Program-made: the position numbers and the translations under genes
Shown here: one piece after another, positions 54,844-63,667 of the stretch
Position numbering within the stretch: position 1 is the first letter of the stretch
Layout of the letters: each line of letters opens with the position of its first letter
Notes under the pieces: model-generated
What the model was told of the DNA's origin: nothing
What the model saw: the letters and a program-made list of their open reading frames with translations, nothing else
Database searches by the model: none
Assembly (NCBI GenBank): GCA_045589495.1
Contig: JAZNPF010000016.1
Location: 62,001-126,000, forward strand
Length of the DNA: 64,000 bases
Direction of reading: 5' to 3'
DNA from: SIG455 sp045589495
GTDB lineage: Bacteria; Bacillota; Clostridia; UMGS1810

Positions 54844-57513
54844 ATGAAACGTTTACTTAGTTTAGTTGTAATAATCACTATGTTGGCAGGAATGTTCATT
54901 ACCACCAGCGTTTCCGCAGCTACTCCTACCTATAATACCTATAACTTAAAAACCTCTAAGGGATCTCCCGCAAGCGACCTTGCATCTAACCCCAACGGCA
55001 GATACGGTGATCCTGTTTATACTGCTACACAAAGCGGTGACTTTGCTATAGATGTTGATCAGAACAGTATCAAAGATGTTCGCTTCAGCGAAGGTGATAA
55101 GGTGCACATCACTACTGAAATGATGCTCCCCTCAGGTAAGACAAACATAGGAATATGGACCGATAACAAAGTGGGTATCAGACTTCTCCCTCTGTTTGGC
55201 TCTGACGCAGCTAACGCAGCAGTAATAGCTGACGGTATCCGTACCGCAAATCGTGGTAAAAAAGACTATTCTTACGGCAATGATATCATTGTTGGTATGG
55301 ATGTTGAAAATAATCGTTTCTCTTTGTTTGGTAATGTAAACACCAAAGAAACATGGGAATACGATAAATGGTATCGCTTTGATGTGGTGCTCACTATGGG
55401 TGCTAACCCCACTGCATCTATCTATGTAAACGGTAACCCCCTCACTGTTGAGCCACCTATTGGCGAGAGAACTCCCACTGAGGATGACCCCTCCACTACC
55501 GGTGGCAGACACTTCGATAATACTGTTGCTACCTTTGATGATGTTCACACCATCAGTGAGAATGTATCAATAGGTTATTATGTGGGTGACGGCGGTTCTT
55601 CCACCAATCCGGAGTTTGTCAGCGACGGTCTTTGGGGCTTGGATACTGCATGGCTCATCCGTACATTCTTTAGTAGCGAAAGCACTTTGTACTGGGGCGA
55701 TGTGATTTATCGTGAGCTTCCTGCAGGAACACAGCCTGAACTCCCTGAAGCACTTACACTTCTCGGTGTAAAGGACGGCGGTTCATTCTCTCCTGCTGAC
55801 CTTACAGCAGTAGAAGTACAGGTACCCGAATTTATTAAACACAAAACCGCATCTGTTGAACTTGCAGTAGATGGTACTGCTTTTTCTGGCAACGAAGGTG
55901 TGTATAATTTAAGTAACATCGGTGGCGGTAATAAATCTATTACCCTCACTGCAAAAGATGCAAGTGGCAATGCACTTCGCACTTCCTCAATGAGAATCAA
56001 CCTCCCCGGCGGCAATGATGTTCATGGTTTGCCTACAGTTACATTTGGCGGTGCCGATGAAGCAGCAGCTGGATGGTGGGGTTATTTCGCAGATCTCGGC
56101 GAGGGCTTTTACTGGGGATCATACCCCAATAACGGCGGCAGCGAAGGTTTACGCGCATATATTGCTCCCAACGGAAAAGATGGCGCAGATGATTACTATG
56201 CAAAGCTGGAAAAGGATGATAGTAAAGGCCATGCAGATAAATCTGTAATGCAGTTGGGTTATCGCTTTAATCAGGATACTAACAACCTCTGGAATGACGG
56301 TATTGTTTATGTTGAATACGATCTCTTTTTGCCTGCTTACGACCAATCAGAATGGGGTACTGGATGGGATATTCGTTTTTCAATGAATATGGGTGGAATT
56401 AGCTCTAATGCCCTTGCTATGTATGGAGATGACACTTATTCTTCACAATTTTCTTTTGAAAGTGCTTGTCAGAATGTAGCATTCGGTCATCCGATCAAGG
56501 TTGGACAGTGGACACACCATAAATGGGTTCTCGATTACACCAATCATACTATGCAGTTGTGGCAGGACGGTGTAGCAGAACTTAATAATGCCGGTAGTTC
56601 AGTTCTTGATATGACTCCCGGACATGGTATATATGATGGCTTTGCAGGTTTGACATTTAAGTGGGCCGGACAAAAAGGCGATGTAGGTATTGATAACCTG
56701 AAGGTAACATACGAACTTGCAGTTCCTTATATCAAATCTGTTGATTTTGGAACAGGTAATGAACAGGGTGGTAAGGTACTCACCACTGCTAATACTTCAT
56801 CAGTAGAAATTCCCGGTATGGTATACAGCACAGATGGCAAAACCATGGCAGATTATGTTTCTCTTGTAGACAGCGACGGTAATGTTGTTGCAGGTTCATC
56901 TGCTGCTATGGCTGCAGACGGAAAAACCGTTAATGTAACCTTGCCTGCACTTACTTCAGGTGCAACTTATCAAATCAAACTTTCTGAAAATGTCCCTTAT
57001 GGTAGAGAGGGAAATAGTATGCATTCAAATGCTCCTGCGGAAAGCTGGGTTGTAAAATCCACACAGGATGATTCTTTATATACCTTCACCGCAGTAGACA
57101 GTTTTGATGATGGCGAAGCAGATGACAGCTTATCAGATACTATAATAGTAAAAGATGTTCGCTTCACTACACATGCGTACAATGTACATGAAGGTACTGT
57201 TGCAGGTTATGCCGGAGCAGGTCTTATCAAAGGAAATAAACTCCGTGCAGATATGCAGGTTTCTAATAACAGCGACAGTGCAAAGAATATTGCAATGGTA
57301 ATCGCTACATACGCAGGTAATGAACTGGTGAATGTCGCAATTGGCGGAGACACTGTTATTCCTGCCAATGCAAAGAATTTGACCATCACTTCTGCACCTA
57401 TCCTTATCGGTGAAGATACCAATCTTACAGCGAAGGTGTTTATGCTTGATAGTCTTGGCAATCTCAAGCCACTCTCCTATGCTTATGATATTCTCGGCAA
57501 CATGGCTCAGTAA
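54844..57513 (+). CDS. Secreted laminin-G-like protein carrying a duplicated 355-aa module
   Basis: This 889-aa protein has a signal peptide (about 1-24, ending VSAA) and a first concanavalin-like segment (about 25-300). Residues about 391-750 are a compound module (NDVHGL, GADEAAAGWWGYFADLGEG, WTHHKWVLDYTNHTMQLW, IPGMVYSTDGKT) that recurs with high identity at the C-terminus of the lyase encoded at 57685. The last 120 residues form the C-terminal module common to five proteins of the window. The module resembles a sandwich plus SbsA-like Ig pair, so it probably binds the substrate. No catalytic residues are seen. Confidence 0.75.
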   Translation: MKRLLSLVVIITMLAGMFITTSVSAATPTYNTYNLKTSKGSPASDLASNPNGRYGDPVYTATQSGDFAIDVDQNSIKDVRFSEGDKVHITTEMMLPSGKTNIGIWTDNKVGIRLLPLFGSDAANAAVIADGIRTANRGKKDYSYGNDIIVGMDVENNRFSLFGNVNTKETWEYDKWYRFDVVLTMGANPTASIYVNGNPLTVEPPIGERTPTEDDPSTTGGRHFDNTVATFDDVHTISENVSIGYYVGDGGSSTNPEFVSDGLWGLDTAWLIRTFFSSESTLYWGDVIYRELPAGTQPELPEALTLLGVKDGGSFSPADLTAVEVQVPEFIKHKTASVELAVDGTAFSGNEGVYNLSNIGGGNKSITLTAKDASGNALRTSSMRINLPGGNDVHGLPTVTFGGADEAAAGWWGYFADLGEGFYWGSYPNNGGSEGLRAYIAPNGKDGADDYYAKLEKDDSKGHADKSVMQLGYRFNQDTNNLWNDGIVYVEYDLFLPAYDQSEWGTGWDIRFSMNMGGISSNALAMYGDDTYSSQFSFESACQNVAFGHPIKVGQWTHHKWVLDYTNHTMQLWQDGVAELNNAGSSVLDMTPGHGIYDGFAGLTFKWAGQKGDVGIDNLKVTYELAVPYIKSVDFGTGNEQGGKVLTTANTSSVEIPGMVYSTDGKTMADYVSLVDSDGNVVAGSSAAMAADGKTVNVTLPALTSGATYQIKLSENVPYGREGNSMHSNAPAESWVVKSTQDDSLYTFTAVDSFDDGEADDSLSDTIIVKDVRFTTHAYNVHEGTVAGYAGAGLIKGNKLRADMQVSNNSDSAKNIAMVIATYAGNELVNVAIGGDTVIPANAKNLTITSAPILIGEDTNLTAKVFMLDSLGNLKPLSYAYDILGNMAQ
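56014..57085 (+). repeat. Module repeat, copy 1 (coding, pairs with 60616-61690)
   Basis: The two stretches encode the same module of about 355 residues, with many identical blocks of 10-20 residues and high nucleotide identity between them. Recent duplication or gene conversion within the operon is the simplest explanation. Confidence 0.85.
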
Positions 57514-57574
57514 TTGAGACTTTCCCCTTGATGTAAATAATATGTATTCACATTAAGGTTTTCCAACTTTCCCA

Positions 57575-57608
57575 TTATGTGCGTGTGCCTTTTGGCACAC
57601 GCACATAA
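57575..57608 (+). other. Perfect 15-bp hairpin between two operon genes
   Basis: TTATGTGCGTGTGCC pairs with its complement across a TTTT loop. No T-run follows, so termination is unlikely; RNA processing or protection from decay is possible. It lies 62 bases after the upstream stop and 76 before the lyase start. Confidence 0.6.
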
Positions 57609-57684
57609 GAAGAAAGTATCCCCCTCATTTGAGAGGTGAGAGGAATATTTTCTTACTACTAATTTGGATTCAGGAGGTTCGTAT

Positions 57685-60600
57685 ATGAATATGAAAAAAA
57701 TCAGAAATCTCATACTTCTTGCGTTGTTTGCAATGTGTTTTACTGCAACAACTGCCTATGCGCGTGTTCTCCTGGAAGATTTTACTTATGAAAACCGTGA
57801 ATTACTTCCTTGCCCCAGTGCCGTCGGCATTGCCGACCCGCAGGTAAAAAACGGTGCACTTTGTTTTGATTATTCTGATGTTCCGCAGGACGGCAATACT
57901 TACGGCAACTATGTATATCAGCCGTGGGTTAATGCAGAAAAGACACTGTATGTGGATTTTACCTTTGACCGTAATGTGGTTGAAAATACTACTATAACCG
58001 TTGCATTGCGCAATTATGATATCAATCCTGGTGAGATTTCTGTTATTAAACTGGAGGATAGTACCCTTACTTTAGGCAACACTACTGTATCTTATGGGGA
58101 AAAAACAGGTAGATTTACATTTTCTGCAGAAGATACGGAAACCGGATGCTTCATTATTCTATATGTGAACGGCGTGCCACGTCACTCTTATACGGCGACC
58201 GGATTTTTCTTAAAAGCATCGCCAAACAGTTTCGAGACACGCTTTCAGACCGCAGCAACACAGAATGCAGGAGATGTTCCCCCTGTAATCAGTTTCGATA
58301 ATATTAAAATTATGCAGGATGAACCGATTCCGCAGGAACTTTATGTAACGGATGCTCAGTTGCATTATGATTTTGAGAACTCGGGAAAGTTTTTCATGAG
58401 CGAAAGTGTATTCCCGTTTTATAAAGTAAAAAGTGTAAGACAGATTGCAAATTTCAGCAATCAGGAGCAGACATGTGACAATATACTGGTACAGCGTGGC
58501 GGTGGCGATAAATTTTCGTTAGAAAGTGTTACCTTGCAACCCGGCGAAGTGGCTCTTGCAGAACTTTCAGATGATCCGGCACATCAGGATTATGTGCACA
58601 CTGTAGAGAGCTATGTGTGGGATATAGCCGGGGGAGTTTTACCCCTGACGGAAAAATCTATCTCTGCTGAAACTCCTGCTCGGGCAGACCGTCCCGAAGT
58701 ATTGGAATCCAGACTTGAACAGTTGGGGGATACTCATCCCCGTTTGCTTACCACGGCAGGGAATCTCTCTAATAATACCGAATACCGGTTCAGCGATCCT
58801 ACGTACAAAGCGATGTATGATGCGCTTGTGAATTGGGAAGTTACCTATGATGCGGGTGATTATTTGTCCGATCCTATTCCAAGGCACGGAAGTCGTCCTG
58901 GCGAAGTATGTGATATGATTTACCATCGTGCAACTGTCTGGGGATTCCTTTATCAGACAACACGCAATGAGCAGTATGCGGCAGATCTTACACGGGATAT
59001 GCTCGCTATTGCAGAATATCAGAACTGGTATGATCCGGTAAATTATCAGGGCGGATTATTCCTCCACACTTCACATATTGCACGGTCTATGGCAATCGGT
59101 TATGACATGATATATGACTATCTGTGTAAACCTGAAAACGCAACAAAAAAAGCAACAATTGAATCTGCAATATATGAGAAAGCAATCAGACCATATCTGG
59201 ATTTCCAACGCGAAGATACCAAAGACGGTTGGCAGCGAAGAACAGAGAATTTCAATATGATATGCAATAGCGGTATCGGAACCGCAGCACTCGCTATCGG
59301 TAATATCGAGGAGTATAGTCGGGATTGCGCCATTGCGCTTAATTATGCATTACGCTCCCTGCGTTATTCCGCAGGATATTTCGGGGAAGGCGGTGGTTGG
59401 ACCGAAGGCCCCAATTATTATAGTTATATGATGACTCATGGCAATGATTTTATTGCCTCTCTTATAAATACTTTTGGTGATGATTATGGCTACCGTGATT
59501 TTTCAGGAATGAACGATAGCGCATATGATCCCATTACTTTGTCGGGTAGTAAGTATGCATATGCATATTCTGATACACCGGCGGATGTATTAAACAACAG
59601 CGTTACTATGGCTTATTTTGCAAAATACGCCAATAAACCCGAACTTGGCTTTTATCGCCGAAACCGTTTTACAAATGTATTGGATCAGGTGAAAGCCGGT
59701 GCATTGCCGGAGAGTGCATTAAATGGTACATATTCTGTACTTGATTTGCTCTGGTATGTTCCGTCTTTCAAAAATCAACCTGAGCATGCAGGTGATACAG
59801 GATATGACGACACTTATGGAATTCCCCTTGACGTGTGGTGCCGTGATACCGGTATGGTTGCATTGCACACCGATTACAGCGATACCCAGGGCTTTGTAGC
59901 CGCAAATTATGGCGATAACAATGACTGGCACAATCATACCGATATGGGTGGTTTTGTGTATGAAGCACAGGGCGAACAGTGGTTTGTGGAACTTGGATTT
60001 GTTGAATACGATTTCCCGTGTGGTGGCAATACCTATGACGACCGCCTCTACCGTAATAAACCCGAGGGTCATAACTGTATGATTTTCAACCCCGTACAGG
60101 ATGATTGTGATCAGATAATCAGCGCCAAGGGAACTCTCGTTGAAGATCCGGTGTTTGGCGAGGATGAGTCTTATTTTGTAATGGATTTAACCAATGGTTA
60201 TGCGGATAGGTTAAATTCCTACACACGAACGATTTCTCTTGATAAAAATACCCAGGGCATTAAAGTAAAAGATAGTTTCTCTCTAAAGGGTAATAATAAC
60301 GAATACTATTGGTTTGCTCATACCAAGGCAGACATTGAGATTGACGAATACGCTCCACAGACTGCAATTTTAACCCAAAACGGGAAAAAACTCATGGTTA
60401 CTGTAGAAGGTGGGGAATTTACCTATATGGCGGCAGAACGGCTCAAACCGTTTAGTGCCGGATCCGGTCTTACTGCTGAGCCGGCCAACAGTGGAGTAAA
60501 CAAATTAGTTGTTCATGCAACTGGCATGAGTGGTGATTGTGAAATCATCGTTACTGCCGTACCCCTTGATGCTGCAGGTGGTGGAAGTTTACCCAATGTA

Positions 60601-61716
60601 CCTCTTCAGGGTACGAACGATATTCATGGTTTGTCTACAGTTACATTTGGCGGTGCCGATGAAGCAGCAGCTGGATGGTGGGGCTATTTCGCAGATCTTG
60701 GCGAGGGCTTTTACTGGGGATCCAACCCCAATAACGGCGGTAGTGAAGGATTACGTGCATATATTGCTTCCGGCGGAAAAGATGGCGCAAATGATTACTA
60801 TGCAAAATTAGAAAAGGATGATAGTAAAGGATATTCAGATGGCTCAGCAATGCAGTTGGGTTACCGCTATAATCAGTATGCTACAAACCTTTGGAATGAC
60901 GGTGTTGTTTATGTCGAATACGATCTCCGTTTACCCTCTTATACCGAAGCAACTTGGGGTTCTGGATGGGGTATTCGTTTTGGAATGAACATGGGTGGAG
61001 TTAATAATGCTCTTGCTATGTGGGGAACTGATATCGGAGACCATTATAAATCAATATTCAGCTTTGAAGGTGCTTGTACTGACACTGGTTATCAGGCAAT
61101 TAAGATGGGTGAGTGGACACACCATAAATGGGTGCTCGATTACACCAATCATACTATGCAGTTGTGGCAGGATGGTGTAGCGGTACTTAATAATTCCGGT
61201 AGTGCCGTTCTTTCTATGAACCCTGCACACGATATGTATAACGGTTTTTCAGGTTTAACATTTGAGTGGGCCGGTCAAAAAGGGGATGTAGGTGTTGATA
61301 ACCTGAAGGTAACATACAAACTTGCAGTTCCTTATATCAAATCTGTTGATTTTGGCACAGACAATGAGAAGGGTGGTAAGGTGCTCACCACTGCTACCAC
61401 CGCATCATTAGAAATCCCCGGTATGGTATACAGCACAGATGGCAAAACCATGGCAGATTATGTTTCTCTGGTAGACAGCAACGGTAATGTTGTTGCAGGT
61501 TCATCTGCTGCCATGGCTGCAGACGGAAAAACCGTTAATGTAACATTTCCTGCACTTACTTCGGGAGAGACTTATCAGCTTAAGTTTTCAAAAAATACTC
61601 CCTATGGTAGAGAGGGACATAGTATGCACCAGAATGCTTCTGCGGATACATGGGTTGTAAAATCCACACAGGATGACTCAATATATACATTTATCGTGGT
61701 TGATACACTGAAATAA
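57685..61716 (+). CDS. Secreted heparinase II/III-family lyase-like protein with the duplicated module at its C-terminus
   Basis: The 1343-aa product starts at ATG 57685 (AGGAGG seven bases upstream) with a signal peptide ending near AYA. A laminin-G-like N-terminal part (about 30-210) precedes a region starting at HPRLLTTAG (about 350), which leads into the toroid (EGGGWTEGPNYYSYM near 570). The heparinase II/III motif is H749-x-H751-x-D-M-G-G, followed by FVELGFVEY and the PEGHNCMIF strand typical of the family. Residues 978-1343 are the module shared with the protein at 54844. The enzyme should cleave the glycan outside the cell. It lacks the discoidin-type tail seen in the two other lyases. 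Confidence 0.85.
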   Translation: MNMKKIRNLILLALFAMCFTATTAYARVLLEDFTYENRELLPCPSAVGIADPQVKNGALCFDYSDVPQDGNTYGNYVYQPWVNAEKTLYVDFTFDRNVVENTTITVALRNYDINPGEISVIKLEDSTLTLGNTTVSYGEKTGRFTFSAEDTETGCFIILYVNGVPRHSYTATGFFLKASPNSFETRFQTAATQNAGDVPPVISFDNIKIMQDEPIPQELYVTDAQLHYDFENSGKFFMSESVFPFYKVKSVRQIANFSNQEQTCDNILVQRGGGDKFSLESVTLQPGEVALAELSDDPAHQDYVHTVESYVWDIAGGVLPLTEKSISAETPARADRPEVLESRLEQLGDTHPRLLTTAGNLSNNTEYRFSDPTYKAMYDALVNWEVTYDAGDYLSDPIPRHGSRPGEVCDMIYHRATVWGFLYQTTRNEQYAADLTRDMLAIAEYQNWYDPVNYQGGLFLHTSHIARSMAIGYDMIYDYLCKPENATKKATIESAIYEKAIRPYLDFQREDTKDGWQRRTENFNMICNSGIGTAALAIGNIEEYSRDCAIALNYALRSLRYSAGYFGEGGGWTEGPNYYSYMMTHGNDFIASLINTFGDDYGYRDFSGMNDSAYDPITLSGSKYAYAYSDTPADVLNNSVTMAYFAKYANKPELGFYRRNRFTNVLDQVKAGALPESALNGTYSVLDLLWYVPSFKNQPEHAGDTGYDDTYGIPLDVWCRDTGMVALHTDYSDTQGFVAANYGDNNDWHNHTDMGGFVYEAQGEQWFVELGFVEYDFPCGGNTYDDRLYRNKPEGHNCMIFNPVQDDCDQIISAKGTLVEDPVFGEDESYFVMDLTNGYADRLNSYTRTISLDKNTQGIKVKDSFSLKGNNNEYYWFAHTKADIEIDEYAPQTAILTQNGKKLMVTVEGGEFTYMAAERLKPFSAGSGLTAEPANSGVNKLVVHATGMSGDCEIIVTAVPLDAAGGGSLPNVPLQGTNDIHGLSTVTFGGADEAAAGWWGYFADLGEGFYWGSNPNNGGSEGLRAYIASGGKDGANDYYAKLEKDDSKGYSDGSAMQLGYRYNQYATNLWNDGVVYVEYDLRLPSYTEATWGSGWGIRFGMNMGGVNNALAMWGTDIGDHYKSIFSFEGACTDTGYQAIKMGEWTHHKWVLDYTNHTMQLWQDGVAVLNNSGSAVLSMNPAHDMYNGFSGLTFEWAGQKGDVGVDNLKVTYKLAVPYIKSVDFGTDNEKGGKVLTTATTASLEIPGMVYSTDGKTMADYVSLVDSNGNVVAGSSAAMAADGKTVNVTFPALTSGETYQLKFSKNTPYGREGHSMHQNASADTWVVKSTQDDSIYTFIVVDTLK
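60616..61690 (+). repeat. Module repeat, copy 2 (coding, pairs with 56014-57085)
   Basis: The second copy of the module starts at NDIHGL and runs nearly to the end of the lyase. It is the only part of the lyase with such a close match elsewhere in the window. Confidence 0.85.
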
Positions 61717-61719
61717 TTT

Positions 61720-61749
61720 TTCTATGTAGGCATGTGTGCCTACATAGAA
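61720..61749 (+). terminator. Hairpin between the lyase gene and the permease pair
   Basis: A 13-bp perfect stem (TTCTATGTAGGCA with its complement, TGTG loop) lies 4 bases after the stop. The following T content is low, so partial termination or attenuation is more likely than full termination. Confidence 0.55.
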
Positions 61750-61802
61750 TTATCACAAAAACCAAACATATTACTTATCACAATATTTCAGGAGGAGATA
61801 AA

Positions 61803-62756
61803 ATGAAAGCAGCTACACGAATCAACGACCTGCATATAGGTCAAAAAAGTTTCCTACAGCGACTGAAAAGGGATATGCAGCGCAACTATTCCCTGTATTT
61901 GCTGGTACTTCCGGTGATACTGTTTTATGCGCTCTTTCACTACAAACCTATGTACGGTCTGATTATTGCGTTCAAGCGTTTTAATCCGTCACTTGGTATT
62001 ATGGATAGTCCTTGGGTTGGATTTTCAAACTTTGAACAGTTCTTTAAGGGATTCTACTTTGCCCGTGTGCTCAAAAATACACTCATCATCAGCTTTGCCA
62101 ATTTGATTTTCTCATTTCCTGCGGCAATCATTATGGCGCTGTTGCTTAATGAGATTAAAAACAAAATGTTTGCCAAAACAGTGCAGACTATTACCTATAT
62201 GCCTCACTTTATCTCTCTGGTTGTTGTTTGTGGTATGGTGGTGGATTTTGTATCGTATGATGGTGTAATCAACCAGATCCTTGCTATGTTTGGCGTTGAG
62301 CCGGTTATGTTTTTGCAAAACCCCAAGGCCTTTGTACCGATCTATGTTATCAGCGGTATCTGGCAGGAGGTTGGCTGGAGTTCAATTATTTATCTAGCTG
62401 CAATCTCCGGAATCAATGCAGAACTTTATGAGGCTGCAACCATTGATGGCGCAGGAAAACTTCGTCAGGTGCTTGCGGTTACCCTTCCGGGAATAGCACC
62501 TACCGTCGTGATTATGTTACTTTTGAGTATTGGTAATATTATGAGTCTTGGATATGAGAAGATCATCCTGCTCTATAACCCTATGATCTACGAAACATCT
62601 GACGTAATTTCTTCATATGTATATCGTGAAGGTCTTGAGAATTTCAACTTTGGTTTGTCCACCGCAGTTGGCCTGTTCAACTCAGTCATCAACTTTATTC
62701 TGGTTATGGTTGCCAACAAGATGTCGCGCCTGATCAGCGACACAAGTTTGTGGTAA
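61803..62756 (+). CDS. Carbohydrate ABC transporter permease, LplB-type (CUT1)
   Basis: The 317-aa product starts at ATG 61803 after a strong AGGAGGAG site; the longer frame from 61734 has no ribosome site. It has six membrane segments beginning around residue 32, and the EAA loop (YEAATIDGAGKLRQ) near residue 210. It is a close paralogue of the permease at 1025-1993, sharing the YMPHFIS and IWQE blocks and the C-terminal DTSLW. It partners the gene 35 bases downstream and probably the lipoprotein at 53176. Confidence 0.92.
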   Translation: MKAATRINDLHIGQKSFLQRLKRDMQRNYSLYLLVLPVILFYALFHYKPMYGLIIAFKRFNPSLGIMDSPWVGFSNFEQFFKGFYFARVLKNTLIISFANLIFSFPAAIIMALLLNEIKNKMFAKTVQTITYMPHFISLVVVCGMVVDFVSYDGVINQILAMFGVEPVMFLQNPKAFVPIYVISGIWQEVGWSSIIYLAAISGINAELYEAATIDGAGKLRQVLAVTLPGIAPTVVIMLLLSIGNIMSLGYEKIILLYNPMIYETSDVISSYVYREGLENFNFGLSTAVGLFNSVINFILVMVANKMSRLISDTSLW

Positions 62757-62791
62757 GAGACGTATACATCATAGAGAAGGGATGGTAAAAA

Positions 62792-63667
62792 ATGAAAGAG
62801 TCATTATCTAGAAAAATATTTGTTGGATGTAATACATTATTTATGATCCTGTTGTGCATAGTGACAATTTACCCTATTTTGTACGTGGTATTTGCATCGT
62901 TCAGTGATCCTGTTTCACTGATGGCACACTCAGGGATTCTGGTAAAGCCGCTTGGTTTCAGCTTTGAAGCATATTCACGTGCGTTCGAGCATCCGCTTAT
63001 TATGAGTGGCTATGGTAATACACTGTTTATAATGGTAGTTGGCGTAGTAATCAGTATTGTGCTGACCGCTATAGGTGCATTCTTCCTTACCCGTGACAAT
63101 GTAATGTTGCAGCGTCCTATTGGAATTTTGATTTTGTTTACTATGTTCTTTAACGGTGGTATGATTCCGTTTTACTTTGCCGTAAAGGATGTTGGTTTGT
63201 ATAACAACATCTGGTCGCAGATTATTCCCACTGCCATCAGCACTTTTAACCTGATGGTAATGAAAGCCGGTTTTGAAGCGATTCCTGCAAGTTTGGAGGA
63301 ATCTGCAAAGATTGACGGTGCAGGACATTTGAGAGTGCTGTTCCGCATAGTGCTTCCGTTGGCGCTCCCCACGGTTGCGGTAATGATTTTGTACTATGGT
63401 GTGGGTTACTGGAATGCATGGTTCTATGCATCCGTATTCCTTCAGGACGATGCAAAATGGCCTTTGCAGTTGGTAGCACGTCAGATACTGATTATTAATG
63501 ATTCCAGCGGTGCTGCATCAGGCGTGGATAGTGGTGCACAACTTGCAATCAGTGAAACCATCAAGTATGCAGTTATCGTAATTACTTCACTTCCGATTAT
63601 TGTACTATATCCTTTCCTTCAGAAGTATTTCGTGAAAGGTGTAATGGTTGGTGCAGTAAAAGGGTGA
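62792..63667 (+). CDS. Carbohydrate ABC transporter permease, YtcP-type (CUT1)
   Basis: This 291-aa permease has six predicted membrane segments, an EAA loop (LEESAKIDGAGHLRVLF) near residue 170, and the YtcP-type ending KGVMVGAVKG. It matches the gene at 2027-2911 from end to end. Its stop codon overlaps the next gene's ATG (TGATG), so the short AraC gene downstream is translationally coupled. No ATPase gene is nearby. Confidence 0.92.
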   Translation: MKESLSRKIFVGCNTLFMILLCIVTIYPILYVVFASFSDPVSLMAHSGILVKPLGFSFEAYSRAFEHPLIMSGYGNTLFIMVVGVVISIVLTAIGAFFLTRDNVMLQRPIGILILFTMFFNGGMIPFYFAVKDVGLYNNIWSQIIPTAISTFNLMVMKAGFEAIPASLEESAKIDGAGHLRVLFRIVLPLALPTVAVMILYYGVGYWNAWFYASVFLQDDAKWPLQLVARQILIINDSSGAASGVDSGAQLAISETIKYAVIVITSLPIIVLYPFLQKYFVKGVMVGAVKG

